Source of the DNA: Bdellovibrio sp. UBA4095 | Lineage (GTDB): Bacteria; Bdellovibrionota; Bdellovibrionia; Bdellovibrionales; Bdellovibrionaceae | Assembly: GCA_002381805.1 (NCBI GenBank) | Contig: DFXZ01000012.1 | Span: 1-64,000 of the forward strand | Direction: 5' to 3' | Length of the DNA stretch: 64,000 bases | Shown: in pieces, positions 24,556 to 34,300 of the stretch | Layout of the letters: each line of letters opens with the position of its first letter | How positions within the stretch are numbered: position 1 is the stretch's first letter | Position numbers and translations under genes: made by a program | The notes under the pieces: model-generated | The model's database searches: none | What the model was told of the DNA's origin: nothing | What the model saw: only the letters and a program-made list of their open reading frames with translations

Positions 24556-25524
24556 ATGACTAACTCAACGGTCCTCGAAGTTAAAAATCTGGAAACGACG
24601 TTCGCATCCAAAGCGGGCCCCGTCAGAGCTGTTAACAACGTCAGCTATAATATTCAAAAAGGCCAAACCTTGGGAGTTGTTGGTGAGTCCGGCTGCGGAA
24701 AGTCCGTCACCTCCTACTCGCTCATGCGTTTAATTGAAAAACCCGGACGCATCAGTAATGGTCAGATTTTTTTAAATGGCCGAGATATTCTCAAGCTGAA
24801 TGAAGCTGAAATGGAAAACGTTCGCGGCGGCGAAATGGCGATGATCTTCCAAGAGCCTATGACCGCATTGAATCCCGTCCTAACAATTGGCTACCAAATG
24901 GACGAGCAGATCATGAAGCACAAGAAATGCTCACCCAAGGAATCGCGTGAGCGCGCCATTGAGATGCTTCGCCTGGTGGGCATCCCCTCGCCGACAGAAC
25001 GTTACGAATCTTATCCTCATCAACTTTCAGGCGGGATGAGACAAAGAGCCATGATCGCCATGGCTCTTTCCTGTGATCCAACATTCTTAATCGCTGACGA
25101 ACCGACAACTGCTCTGGACGTAACAATCCAGGCGCAAATCTTGGAGCTTATCCAAAATCTGCAAGAAAAGTTCAATATGACGGTCCAATTTATCACCCAT
25201 GATCTGGGCGTCATTTCGGAAGTTTCTGATAAGGTGTTAGTAATGTACGGCGGACAGACCTGTGAGCAGGCTGACACACAAGAGCTTTTCTTGAATCCAC
25301 ATCATCCCTATACGGCTGCCTTGATCGCCTCTCGCCCAAAATTTGGAGAGCGCGTTCAGCGTTTAGCGACAATTGAGGGCAGTGTCCCTGCTCCTTTTGA
25401 ATTACCGGCCGGCTGCCCTTTCGTCAATCGTTGCTCTCGAGTGAAAAGTGAATGCAAAGGCCACAAGCCACCTTTAGTAGAAATTAAACCAGGTCACACT
25501 GTGGCTTGCTTCAACCCTCTATAG
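24556..25524 (+). CDS. dppD: Oligopeptide ABC transporter ATPase (DppD/OppD)
   Basis: A 322-residue ATP-binding subunit of a peptide importer. Walker A GESGCGKS (about 41-48), signature LSGGMRQR, Walker B FLIADEPTTALD and a switch His in FITHD are all intact. The C-terminal extension (GCPFVNRCSRVKSECK) carries the cysteine motif of the oligopeptide/dipeptide group that binds an Fe-S cluster in some members. It pairs with the next gene to form the ATPase heterodimer. Order in the operon is D-F-A-B-C rather than the common A-B-C-D-F. Confidence 0.9.
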   Translation: MTNSTVLEVKNLETTFASKAGPVRAVNNVSYNIQKGQTLGVVGESGCGKSVTSYSLMRLIEKPGRISNGQIFLNGRDILKLNEAEMENVRGGEMAMIFQEPMTALNPVLTIGYQMDEQIMKHKKCSPKESRERAIEMLRLVGIPSPTERYESYPHQLSGGMRQRAMIAMALSCDPTFLIADEPTTALDVTIQAQILELIQNLQEKFNMTVQFITHDLGVISEVSDKVLVMYGGQTCEQADTQELFLNPHHPYTAALIASRPKFGERVQRLATIEGSVPAPFELPAGCPFVNRCSRVKSECKGHKPPLVEIKPGHTVACFNPL

Positions 25525-25539
25525 ACTGGAAATCAAGTC

Positions 25540-26523
25540 ATGAGCGAAATTATTCTTGAAGCAAAAAATATTAAGAAGCATTTTCCAATTCGCAAAGGTC
25601 TTCTACTTCGTGAAGTCGGCAGCGTCAAAGCAGTTGATGACGTCTCTTTAGTCGTGCGCAAAGGCGAAACTCTAGGGTTAGTGGGAGAATCCGGCTGCGG
25701 CAAGTCTACTTTAGGTCGTACCTTGATTCGCCTGTATGAACCGACTGCTGGAGAGATCGATTTTGCCGGCAAGAATTTTCTAAAGTTGCGTGGTGAGCAG
25801 CTTCGTTTGCAACGCAAGAATATCCAGATGATCTTTCAAGATCCCTACGCTTCTTTGGATCCCCGTATGACAGTGGGACAAATTGTCCGCCAACCCATGG
25901 ACATTCATAAAGTCGGCACACTCAAAGAGCGCGAACAGCGCGTGATCGAATTAATCGAGCTTGTGGGCCTTCGTAAAGGGCACGTAAATCGCTACCCTCA
26001 TGAATTCTCGGGCGGACAAAGACAACGCATCAGTATCGCTCGCGCCATTGCGCTCAACCCTGAGCTGGTGATTTGCGATGAACCGGTCAGCGCTCTGGAT
26101 GTTTCTATTCAGGCACAGATTTTAAATCTACTTAAAGACTTGCAGCAGAAGCTGGCTTTAACTTACGTTTTTATTTCCCATGACCTGTCAGTGATCGAGC
26201 ACGTTTGCGACCGCGTAGCCGTCATGTACCTAGGAAAAATCGTAGAAGTTGCCACCCGCGAAGAACTATTTGCCAATCCCAAGCATCCGTATACTCAAGC
26301 TTTGATCGCTGCGATCCCGCGAGTTGGTCATGGCAAAAAGAAAATTAAAAAATCACTGGGCGGCGAGGTGCCGAGCCCCATCAATCCGCCTTCTGGCTGC
26401 GCCTTCCATCCGAGATGCCCCCATAAGATGGATATTTGCGCTAGCAAGACCCCTGTCCTTGAGGGCAGTGGTTCAAGTCACAAAAAAGCATGCTGGCTGA
26501 CTGAGCCAGCAACCGTTGAATAA
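25540..26523 (+). CDS. dppF: Oligopeptide ABC transporter ATPase (DppF/OppF)
   Basis: A 327-residue second ATPase subunit. Walker A GESGCGKST (about 53-61), signature FSGGQRQR, Walker B LVICDEPVSALD and switch FISHD are present. The cysteine-bearing tail (GCAFHPRCPHKMDICASK) matches the oligopeptide group. It begins 15 bp after dppD and ends 32 bp before the binding-protein gene. Together with DppD it powers import of peptides delivered by the periplasmic protein. Confidence 0.9.
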   Translation: MSEIILEAKNIKKHFPIRKGLLLREVGSVKAVDDVSLVVRKGETLGLVGESGCGKSTLGRTLIRLYEPTAGEIDFAGKNFLKLRGEQLRLQRKNIQMIFQDPYASLDPRMTVGQIVRQPMDIHKVGTLKEREQRVIELIELVGLRKGHVNRYPHEFSGGQRQRISIARAIALNPELVICDEPVSALDVSIQAQILNLLKDLQQKLALTYVFISHDLSVIEHVCDRVAVMYLGKIVEVATREELFANPKHPYTQALIAAIPRVGHGKKKIKKSLGGEVPSPINPPSGCAFHPRCPHKMDICASKTPVLEGSGSSHKKACWLTEPATVE

Positions 26524-26555
26524 TTATGTATCAGACCAACAACAAGGAGAAAGCA

Positions 26556-28247
26556 ATGATAAGAAAACTAACAAAGGGAGTCCTTCTGACTGCCGCTGTC
26601 TGTTTGGTCACTCCAGCTCTTGGCGCGCCGACAAATGATGAACTAAAAATTGGTATTTCCCAAGAATTTGAAACCATGAATCCTCTGATCATGAGTATGT
26701 CAGCTTCATCTTACATGTATCGCATGGTGGGACGCTCGCTTGTTGTTCTGACTCCAGAGGGAACCTGGGTCACGCAACTTGCCAAAGAAATTCCGTCGCT
26801 CGAAAAAGGCACTGCTCAAATGGTGACTGTGAAGGGAACGAAAAAAATTATTGCTAACTGGGAAATTCTTGAAAAAGCAAAATGGGGCGACGGAAAGCCC
26901 GTCATTTGTCAGGACTTCATCACCGCACATACAATCGCAACGAGCCCAAATGTCAGTGTCGGAGAGAAAGAACTGTGGACCCAGGTCGAGAAGATCGACA
27001 TCGATCCTGCAAATCCGAAAAAGTGTAAGTTCACCTACGATAAAGCTAAGTGGGATTTTTATAAACTTGCACAGTTCTATCCAGTGCCCACGCACTTGGA
27101 AATGGAAGTATTTAAAAAATTCTCGAAGCAAAAAGAAGGCTATGAGAAAAACTCTGCTTACGTTCGCAACCCTACCAATCCCGGTCTTTATAACGGACCT
27201 TATGTTATCAGTGCTGTTAAATTAGGCTCCCATGTTTCATTCGCACCGAACCCACACTTTTACGGGGCCGCTTCGAACATTAAAAAAATCATCGTAAAAT
27301 TGATTCCAAATACTGGAACCATGGAAGCCAATCTTCGCTCTGGGACAATCGACATGATCTCTTCAGTGGGCGTGGAGTTGGACCAGGCCTTGGCTTTTGA
27401 AAAGAAAGCCCGAGTTGAGGCATTACCTTTTGAAGTTCAGTACGTCCCATCAGTAACTTATGAACATATCGATCTAAATCTTGAAAATCCAATTCTGAAA
27501 GATGTACGCGTTCGCAAGGCGCTGGTCACAGCAATGAATCGTGAAGACCTTGTAAAAGCTCTTTTTGAAGACAAACAACAAGTCGCTATTCACAATATCT
27601 CGCCGAAAGATCCGTGGTACACTGATGATCCTAAGGTCATCACGACCTACCGTTATTCAAGAAGAAACGCTGGCAAGTTGCTCGACGAAGCCGGTTGGAT
27701 CATGGGCAAAGATGGCTATCGCTATAAAGATGGCAAAAAGCTCTCTTTGGTTTTCCAAACGACGGCCGGAAATAAAACGCGCGAATTGGTACAAGTTTAC
27801 CTACAGAATCAATGGAAACAATCTGGTATCGAGGTTCTTATTAAAAACGAACCTGCTCGAGTTTATTTCGGGGACACAATGTCGAAGCGCAAGTTCGAAG
27901 GTCTCGCATTATTTGCCTGGATTTCATCTCCGGAAAACAGTCCTCGTTCAACTTTGGCATCGAACGCTATTCCAAAGGCTTCAAACGGTTGGTCGGGACA
28001 AAACTATCACGGCTGGAAGAATGCAAAAGTCGACAAGGCACTTGATGCCATCGACTTAGAATTCGACCACAAAAAACGTGTCTCTTTGGTGCATGAAATC
28101 CTGCGTGCTTATACAGATGAAGTACCAGTGTTGCCATTGTACTATCGCTCCGATATTTCCGTGATCCCGAAGAATCTGAAAAACTACAAGATGTCAGGTC
28201 ATCAGTTCCATGAGACCAATTTCATCGAAACGTGGAATTTGAACTAG
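26556..28247 (+). CDS. dppA: Periplasmic peptide-binding protein, SBP family 5
   Basis: A 563-residue exported protein with a signal peptide (about 1-23, ending ALGA) and a family 5 fold: LKIGISQEFETMNPL at the mature N-terminus, then LRSGTIDMISSVG, KDVRVRKALVTAMNRE and the C-terminal VLPLYYRSDISVI. It should capture oligopeptides and hand them to the DppBC channel. ATG 26556 is preferred over the longer frame (26526) because AAGGAG sits seven bases upstream. It is somewhat larger than Escherichia coli DppA/OppA. No lipobox is visible. Confidence 0.85.
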   Translation: MIRKLTKGVLLTAAVCLVTPALGAPTNDELKIGISQEFETMNPLIMSMSASSYMYRMVGRSLVVLTPEGTWVTQLAKEIPSLEKGTAQMVTVKGTKKIIANWEILEKAKWGDGKPVICQDFITAHTIATSPNVSVGEKELWTQVEKIDIDPANPKKCKFTYDKAKWDFYKLAQFYPVPTHLEMEVFKKFSKQKEGYEKNSAYVRNPTNPGLYNGPYVISAVKLGSHVSFAPNPHFYGAASNIKKIIVKLIPNTGTMEANLRSGTIDMISSVGVELDQALAFEKKARVEALPFEVQYVPSVTYEHIDLNLENPILKDVRVRKALVTAMNREDLVKALFEDKQQVAIHNISPKDPWYTDDPKVITTYRYSRRNAGKLLDEAGWIMGKDGYRYKDGKKLSLVFQTTAGNKTRELVQVYLQNQWKQSGIEVLIKNEPARVYFGDTMSKRKFEGLALFAWISSPENSPRSTLASNAIPKASNGWSGQNYHGWKNAKVDKALDAIDLEFDHKKRVSLVHEILRAYTDEVPVLPLYYRSDISVIPKNLKNYKMSGHQFHETNFIETWNLN

Positions 28248-28269
28248 TCCTATAAAGAAGGAAGCCGCC

Positions 28270-29241
28270 ATGACTGCATTTATCACCCGTCGTATTTTAC
28301 AAACACTCGCTGTGATAGCTGTTCTATCATATGTGTGTTTCTATCTGATGAGCCTGATGCCGGGCGATCCGGTTGATATGATGGTGGCTTCTAATCCGCG
28401 CATCACAACCGAGGACGTCGCCAGATTAAAATCGTTATATGGCTTAGATCAACCAGTGTACAAACGCTATGGTGCGTGGATGTCGTCACTTCTAACGGGC
28501 GACCTTGGTTACAGCCGAACTTATAGAGTGCCCGTGCAAGAGCTTATGGGCCCTCGATTATTCAATACCTTTTTACTTTCAGCTTTGGCCTTAACCTTCT
28601 CTTTGATGCTGGCGATTCCGTTAGGAGTGATTTCAGCGCTAAAGCCTGGAAGTAAGACCGATTACTTTATGAATATGTTCTCTTTTGCGGGAATCTCAAT
28701 CCCCTCTTTCTGGTTAGCCATCGTCTTGATCATTATTTTCGCGGTGAAGTTCCCCATCTTTCCTGCCGGTGGAACTCAAAGTATTGGAGCTGATGGGGAT
28801 GGTTTTTGGGCGGACTTTTTGGATCGCTCCAAATATTTAGTTTTGCCCGTTCTAAGTCTTTCGATTCAGCAAATCGGACGTTTTGCGCGCTTCACCCGAT
28901 CAGCAATGCTTGAAGCCATGAGAAATGACTTCATTCGTACAGCGCGCGCCAAAGGGCTTCCGCGCAGCAGAGTGATCTGGCAACACGGTTTCCGCAATGC
29001 CTTGATTCCGCTCATCACAATCTTGGCACTTAGCTTTTCGGGTTTATTCTCTGGCGCCATTCTAACTGAAACAGTTTTTGCGTATCAGGGTGTCGGGAAG
29101 CTCGTTTATGATTCGATCATAGGCAATGACTACAATGTCGCGATGATTTCATTCGTTATTTCTGTCAGCATGGTTCTTTTAATGAATTTACTGGCTGATA
29201 TTTTATATGGTTTTGCAGATCCAAGAATCTCGTACAGATAG
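28270..29241 (+). CDS. dppB: Peptide ABC transporter permease (DppB/OppB)
   Basis: A 323-residue inner-membrane permease with six predicted segments. The N-terminal helix (RILQTLAVIAVLSYVCFYLMSLMPGDPVD) and the EAA loop (DFIRTARAKGLPRSRVIWQHGFRNALIPLIT) are typical of the DppB/OppB type. It forms half of the translocation channel with the next gene. The gaps to its neighbours are 22 and 23 bp, consistent with a single operon. Confidence 0.9.
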   Translation: MTAFITRRILQTLAVIAVLSYVCFYLMSLMPGDPVDMMVASNPRITTEDVARLKSLYGLDQPVYKRYGAWMSSLLTGDLGYSRTYRVPVQELMGPRLFNTFLLSALALTFSLMLAIPLGVISALKPGSKTDYFMNMFSFAGISIPSFWLAIVLIIIFAVKFPIFPAGGTQSIGADGDGFWADFLDRSKYLVLPVLSLSIQQIGRFARFTRSAMLEAMRNDFIRTARAKGLPRSRVIWQHGFRNALIPLITILALSFSGLFSGAILTETVFAYQGVGKLVYDSIIGNDYNVAMISFVISVSMVLLMNLLADILYGFADPRISYR

Positions 29242-29264
29242 TCACAGACAGAGTAAGGAAAGTT

Positions 29265-30485
29265 ATGAACAACGAAATCACAGTCAATGACTTCGAAGAT
29301 ATGGAACCCTCGACCCTTTCTGCAAAAGACCGTGCGGAAATCGAGAAAGCTCAGCCTATGTGGAAGATGGTTTTTTCACAATTTCTTGAGCACAAGCTTG
29401 CCGTCGTCGGGGCCTGCATTATAACTTTATTTTTATTAGTTTCCATTTTTGCCCCGCAGATCCAAAGCATCACGGGGCTGAACCCTGATGCTCAAAACGT
29501 TGCTCAACGCTATCTTGCACCCATGACTACAGCCCAGGTCGGCCAAGATGTCCGCGAAACACAAGTTGAACTATATATAGAAGACCACCCGGACATCGCC
29601 AGTCTGATCCAAAAAGCACTTGTCGAAAAAGAAATAGTCACTGTCGCCGAAGAGGACGCTATTTACGAATTGGCAAGCCGAGATATGAAAGACAGTATTG
29701 TCGCTCTTAAGAGTCTTGAGTTGCCTCAAGCCGACGGCCTTATTGAACTTTTTAACGAATTCACGACATTCCATCTTTTCGGAACTGACGAGTTAGGCAG
29801 AGATGTCTTTATCCGTTTGGTTTACGGAACGCGCGTTTCAATGGGCGTGGGCATCATGGTTGCCCTTGCCTCCGCACTTATTGGACTATTAATTGGCAGT
29901 ATCGCAGGATTCTATGGCGGTTTCGTGGACACTGTGCTGATGCGTGTGACCGATGCCCTACTATCGTTGCCTCATATTCCGGTTTTGATCGTCATTGCGG
30001 CAATCGATCTCTCGAAAATTCCCTGGATGCAGTCACTGGTCAGTACTTCCAATGAAAGCATCTTTAAAATGGTTGTGATCCTATGCTTATTTTCGTGGAT
30101 GGCCGTGGCACGCTTGGTACGCGGAAGTATTCTTTCCATTCGCGAAAGAGAATTTGTTCTGGCCGCCCGAACATTAGGTGCCAAGGATAGTACCATTATA
30201 ATACGCCACATGTTCCCCAACGTCATTGCACCAATGCTCGTCGCGATTACTTTGGGAGTCGGAGAGTCTATTCTGTTTGAGGCTGCCTTGAGCTTTTTGG
30301 GTCTAGGTATTATGCCTCCAACTCCAAGCTGGGGAAACATGTTGAACAATGCCCAAGAGCTCATTTATCAAGCTCCATTCCTAGCAGTTCTTCCCGGAAT
30401 TCTAATTCTACTGACCACGATCAGCTTTAACTACTTGGGTGACGGCCTTCAAGATGCCATCGATCCAAAATCAATCCGCCGCTAG
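29265..30485 (+). CDS. dppC: Peptide ABC transporter permease (DppC/OppC) with an insert
   Basis: A 406-residue permease, longer than the roughly 300 residues usual for the family. The OppC N-terminal helix lies at about 42-62, GTDELGRDVF at 173-182 and the EAA loop (FVLAARTLGAKDSTIIIRHMFPNV) near 300. Extra sequence of about 80 residues (87-168) lies between YLAP and FHLFGTDELG. It is acidic and helical (QVELYIEDHPDIASLIQKAL) and should face the periplasm. It is the last gene of the sohB-dppDFABC operon. A strong hairpin follows. Confidence 0.9.
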   Translation: MNNEITVNDFEDMEPSTLSAKDRAEIEKAQPMWKMVFSQFLEHKLAVVGACIITLFLLVSIFAPQIQSITGLNPDAQNVAQRYLAPMTTAQVGQDVRETQVELYIEDHPDIASLIQKALVEKEIVTVAEEDAIYELASRDMKDSIVALKSLELPQADGLIELFNEFTTFHLFGTDELGRDVFIRLVYGTRVSMGVGIMVALASALIGLLIGSIAGFYGGFVDTVLMRVTDALLSLPHIPVLIVIAAIDLSKIPWMQSLVSTSNESIFKMVVILCLFSWMAVARLVRGSILSIREREFVLAARTLGAKDSTIIIRHMFPNVIAPMLVAITLGVGESILFEAALSFLGLGIMPPTPSWGNMLNNAQELIYQAPFLAVLPGILILLTTISFNYLGDGLQDAIDPKSIRR

Positions 30486-30495
30486 TATTCAATCA

Positions 30496-30525
30496 AAGTC
30501 GCTCTTTGCTTTACAAGAGCGACTT
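30496..30525 (+). terminator. Hairpin at end of the dpp operon
   Basis: Perfect 11-bp stem AAGTCGCTCTT / AAGAGCGACTT, 11 bp after dppC. No run of T follows, so it may be a processing or stability element as much as a terminator. Confidence 0.55.
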
Positions 30526-30586
30526 GCCAAGTTAGCATTGATAAATAAAAAATAGTTTCTTTAAAACTCTAGCTGATGGGCTTTTT

Positions 30587-31306
30587 ATGAGGTTTATGAA
30601 TGCCTTAATGTTATGGTGTCTTTTATTATTGTCGCCGCTATGCAAGGCGCAGTGGCAAGCCGTTACCGAAGAGGCTCCACCTTACAACTATCTTGAAAAA
30701 TCTAATATCACTGGGGCTTCGACTGAAATTGTGCAAGAGCTTTTGAAGAAAGCTGATATGAAAGCTAAATTCCACCTCTGGCCTTGGAATAGAAGTTTGC
30801 GGCAAGCAGAAACAAAGGCAAACACATTTGTGTACTCCACCGCTCGCACCCCTGACCGAGAGAAAAAATTTAAGTGGGTGGGCCCACTGATCACCGATAA
30901 GTGGCTTGTTCACACGATAGAAAGCAGCCCCATCCAATATACTGAGAACCTTGAAAGCCTTAAGAAATACAAAGTCGCGGGGTTGATTGGCGAAGCGGAT
31001 ACCGAGTACATGCGTGATCTTGGCTTTGATGTCGAGTTCGTCAATGATATCGAGTTGAACATCAAAAAACTAAAATCTGGTCGAGTTATTCTTTTCCCTA
31101 GCACTGCGGCCTTTGCAAAGCTGATCGGCGAAAAGTACGATTTAAAGTTCAAACCCGTGGCCGAACTTAAGCAAGCTGACCTCTATGCAGCTTTCAACCT
31201 GAAGACGCCCACCAAGACCATCGACAAATTAAATGGGCTCTTAGCGGAAATGCGTAAAGACGGAAGCATCAAGCGGATACTCAAGAAGTATAAGCTCGAT
31301 ATTTAA
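30587..31306 (+). CDS. Periplasmic solute-binding protein, family 3 (amino-acid type)
   Basis: A 239-residue exported protein with a signal peptide (about 1-21, ending LCKA) and a small type II binding fold: EAPPYNYLEKSNITGAS (the usual PPY start of this group), WPWNRSLRQAE and a C-terminal KLNGLLAEMRKDGSIKRIL. The group includes proteins that bind polar amino acids as well as orphan versions used as sensors. No permease or ATPase for this class is nearby, so its partner is unknown. An ATG three codons later is also possible. Confidence 0.75.
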   Translation: MRFMNALMLWCLLLLSPLCKAQWQAVTEEAPPYNYLEKSNITGASTEIVQELLKKADMKAKFHLWPWNRSLRQAETKANTFVYSTARTPDREKKFKWVGPLITDKWLVHTIESSPIQYTENLESLKKYKVAGLIGEADTEYMRDLGFDVEFVNDIELNIKKLKSGRVILFPSTAAFAKLIGEKYDLKFKPVAELKQADLYAAFNLKTPTKTIDKLNGLLAEMRKDGSIKRILKKYKLDI

Positions 31307-31356
31307 GTATTTTTTTGTGCGTATTTGCAAATAGCGGCCGTCAACTTGTAAGCGAA

Positions 31357-34300
31357 CTATTGTTCTTTCCAGACTTGCGATGCATACCAAACCGCTTCAT
31401 CTCCGAAACGAACAAATTGGTAAATGGATTCCTCACCCGCTGCTGCTGCGGGCTCTGCAGCCGCTCCACCGTCCCATTTAATGGAATTTCCCGCGCCAGG
31501 ATTCCAGGCCAGAGTGCGATTACCCGTGCCGTCTTGCTTGATTTTGACAGTCAAACTGAAAACAGTTGCTCCAGTGCTAGGAGTACTTGGCAAAGTGATC
31601 GTCGTGTTTGCCGTTAAAACATAGCGAGCAATATTAGTGGTTTCGGGTATGGTTACCGAGGCTCCCGAGTTGGCTTCGGCTGGTGATCTTTCGACATAAA
31701 TATTATTAAGATTCAAAGGAGATTCCGTTTGTACGGATCCGGTCCCCTTTGCCTGGATTTTCAAAGTAATGTTCGTGTCCGAACCTGCAACATCAATTAT
31801 CGGTGCAACCGTAGCAGCACCACCAGTTGCGCGCACATAGTTCGCAGAAGATGTTGAACCCGTCGAATAGAAATCTTTACCACAAATCCAACCAGAAACC
31901 GTCCAAACGGGATGCTCGCCCGCAGAACAGGTGAAGCTTGCCAGCGAAGTTCCATTATACTGCAAGAAAGAACCCGTCGTAAAACTGGTCGCCCCTGTTC
32001 CCCCCAGACTGACCGGCAAACTCGCAGTTGAACTCATAACTCCAGAGCCGTCGTTTATTAAAACATGATTAGCTGTTCCAGCAGCTAACTTAGAGCGGGC
32101 AATCGCCGCCGAAGCAGAGACCTTGGCATCGGTGATTGCACTGTTCGCGATCGTCAGCGCACCAGTATTTGCAAGTGTCGCATCTCCTGATACGGAGACC
32201 GCAGTTGCTACATTAGAGCCATTACCTACAAGAATACTTCCATTAGACAACGTCTGAGAAATCTTGTCGCTAAAATTATCATAATCCGTATTAGAGATTA
32301 AACCGGCCGTAACCCCATTTGTGGCCGCCAGCGGAATATTCAAGGTGTGCGCACCAGTTCCGGCATTAGTCGTCCAACCCAACGTCGTTCCTGCATTAGT
32401 GGGCGCTACAAAACTGTGAGATGTTGCTGAAGAGCCATTTAAGCTTGTAATGCCGACACCCACAACCCCAAGCTCTTTTGTATCCGAACCATCGTAATAC
32501 TTGATCTTGCCAGCATCGAACCAAATCTGTCCGGCCGCTGTACCATTTGTTCCGTTGGCAGAAAGAGTCAGATATTTATTTGCACCCATGACGATATTGC
32601 CTGCGGCTGTAATATCCTGAGCGCCCATGTTAATCGCACCGCTCATCGTTCCGCCAGCTAACGGCAACTTGGTGTCGTCATCGATCGTCACCTCAGTAAC
32701 ACCTGTGATACGACCTTGTGCATCTGTCGTGATGCGCGGAACGGCTTGAGCTGTACCACTTGTGCCGGCAGTCCCAGTGTTTTTCAAAGTCAAAACACCT
32801 GTCGTTGAAATTGTTGCATCTCCGCTCATCGTCGCTTCTTGTGCAACATTGGATCCATCACCGACCCAGAAAGTACCTGTCGAAAGTGCCACTGAATTAC
32901 CAACTGAAGGAGTGTTTGCTGCGATCGTCACCGTACCATCACCATTTGTAATGGTAACCCCTGAACCTGCAGTTAAGGTCGATTTTGCGAGCGTCCCGTC
33001 GTTTTTACCAATCAGCAACTGCCCATCTGTGTAAGTGCTTTGCCCTGTACCGCCACGATTAACGGCTAACTGTGCTTCTTCAGATAGATTTCCCGAACCA
33101 TCATGAATGACCACGTAGTTCGCTGTGCCCGTAGCTAATTTATTTCGAGTGATATTTGATGGAAGATCCGCCGCTTGAATCATGGCTACTTCCCAATCTC
33201 CAGATACAGAGTTAAATCTTAAGATCTGACCCGTCGTCGTCGGAGCAGATGCAGAAATGTCGACACCTTGAATTTGTACAGCGTTCGCACCCGAAGCTCC
33301 GACATCTGCCGAACATTCCCAGTGATCAGTATTCCACTTCAGAACTTGACCATTCGCACAAGCCCCGGAAGAACTGATTATCCTCTGCTTTGCGGTCCCA
33401 TCCCAAAAACGAAGTGCGCTGAGATCTGAATTATACCAGAGCGTTCCAAGATCTCCCGCCGCTAAGGCCATACCATCTTCTTGAGCTTGAGAGAAATTTC
33501 CTACTTTGATTGACTTCTGCGAACCCATCGAGATGTCACCAGTGGCCGTGATATTCTGACCGCCCATGTTAATCGCACCACTCATCGTTCCCCCGGCTAA
33601 AGGCAACTTCGTGTTGTCGTCGATCGTCACCTCAGTAACACCTGTGATACGACCTTGTGCATCTGTCGTGATACGCGGAACGGCTTGAGCTGTACCACTT
33701 GTGCCGGCAGTCCCCGTGTTTTTCAAAGTCAAAACACCCGAATTAGAGATCGTCGCATCGCCGCTCATGGTTGCCTCTTGAGCAACACCCGAACCGTCAC
33801 CGATCCAAAAAGTTCCGTTAGATAGAGAAGCCGAATTACCTATTCCCGATACCGCAGCAGCAATAGTGATTGTACCGTCACCATTTGTGATGTTGATTCC
33901 CGAACCTGCCGTAATATTTGCCTTGGCCAATGTGCCGTCGGTTTTACCGATCAAAAGTTGTCCATCGGTATATGAACCTTGTCCTGTACCGCCGCGGCTG
34001 ACGGCTAACTGCGCTTCTTCAGAAAGATTTCCCGAACCGTCATGAATGACCACGTAGTTTGCTGTGCCCGTAGCCAATTTGTTACGAGCAATGTTCGAAG
34101 GAAGATCAGCAGCCTGAATTGTCGATACTTCCCAGTCTCCTGAAACCGAATTAAATCTTAGTATCTGCCCCGTTGTATTTGCAGTCCCCGCAACATCAAC
34201 ACCCTGAATCTGAACGGCATTGGCGCCAGTAGCACCCACATCAGCAGAACATTCCCAGTGATCAGTGTTCCACTTCAACACTTCTCCGTTGGCACAAGAA

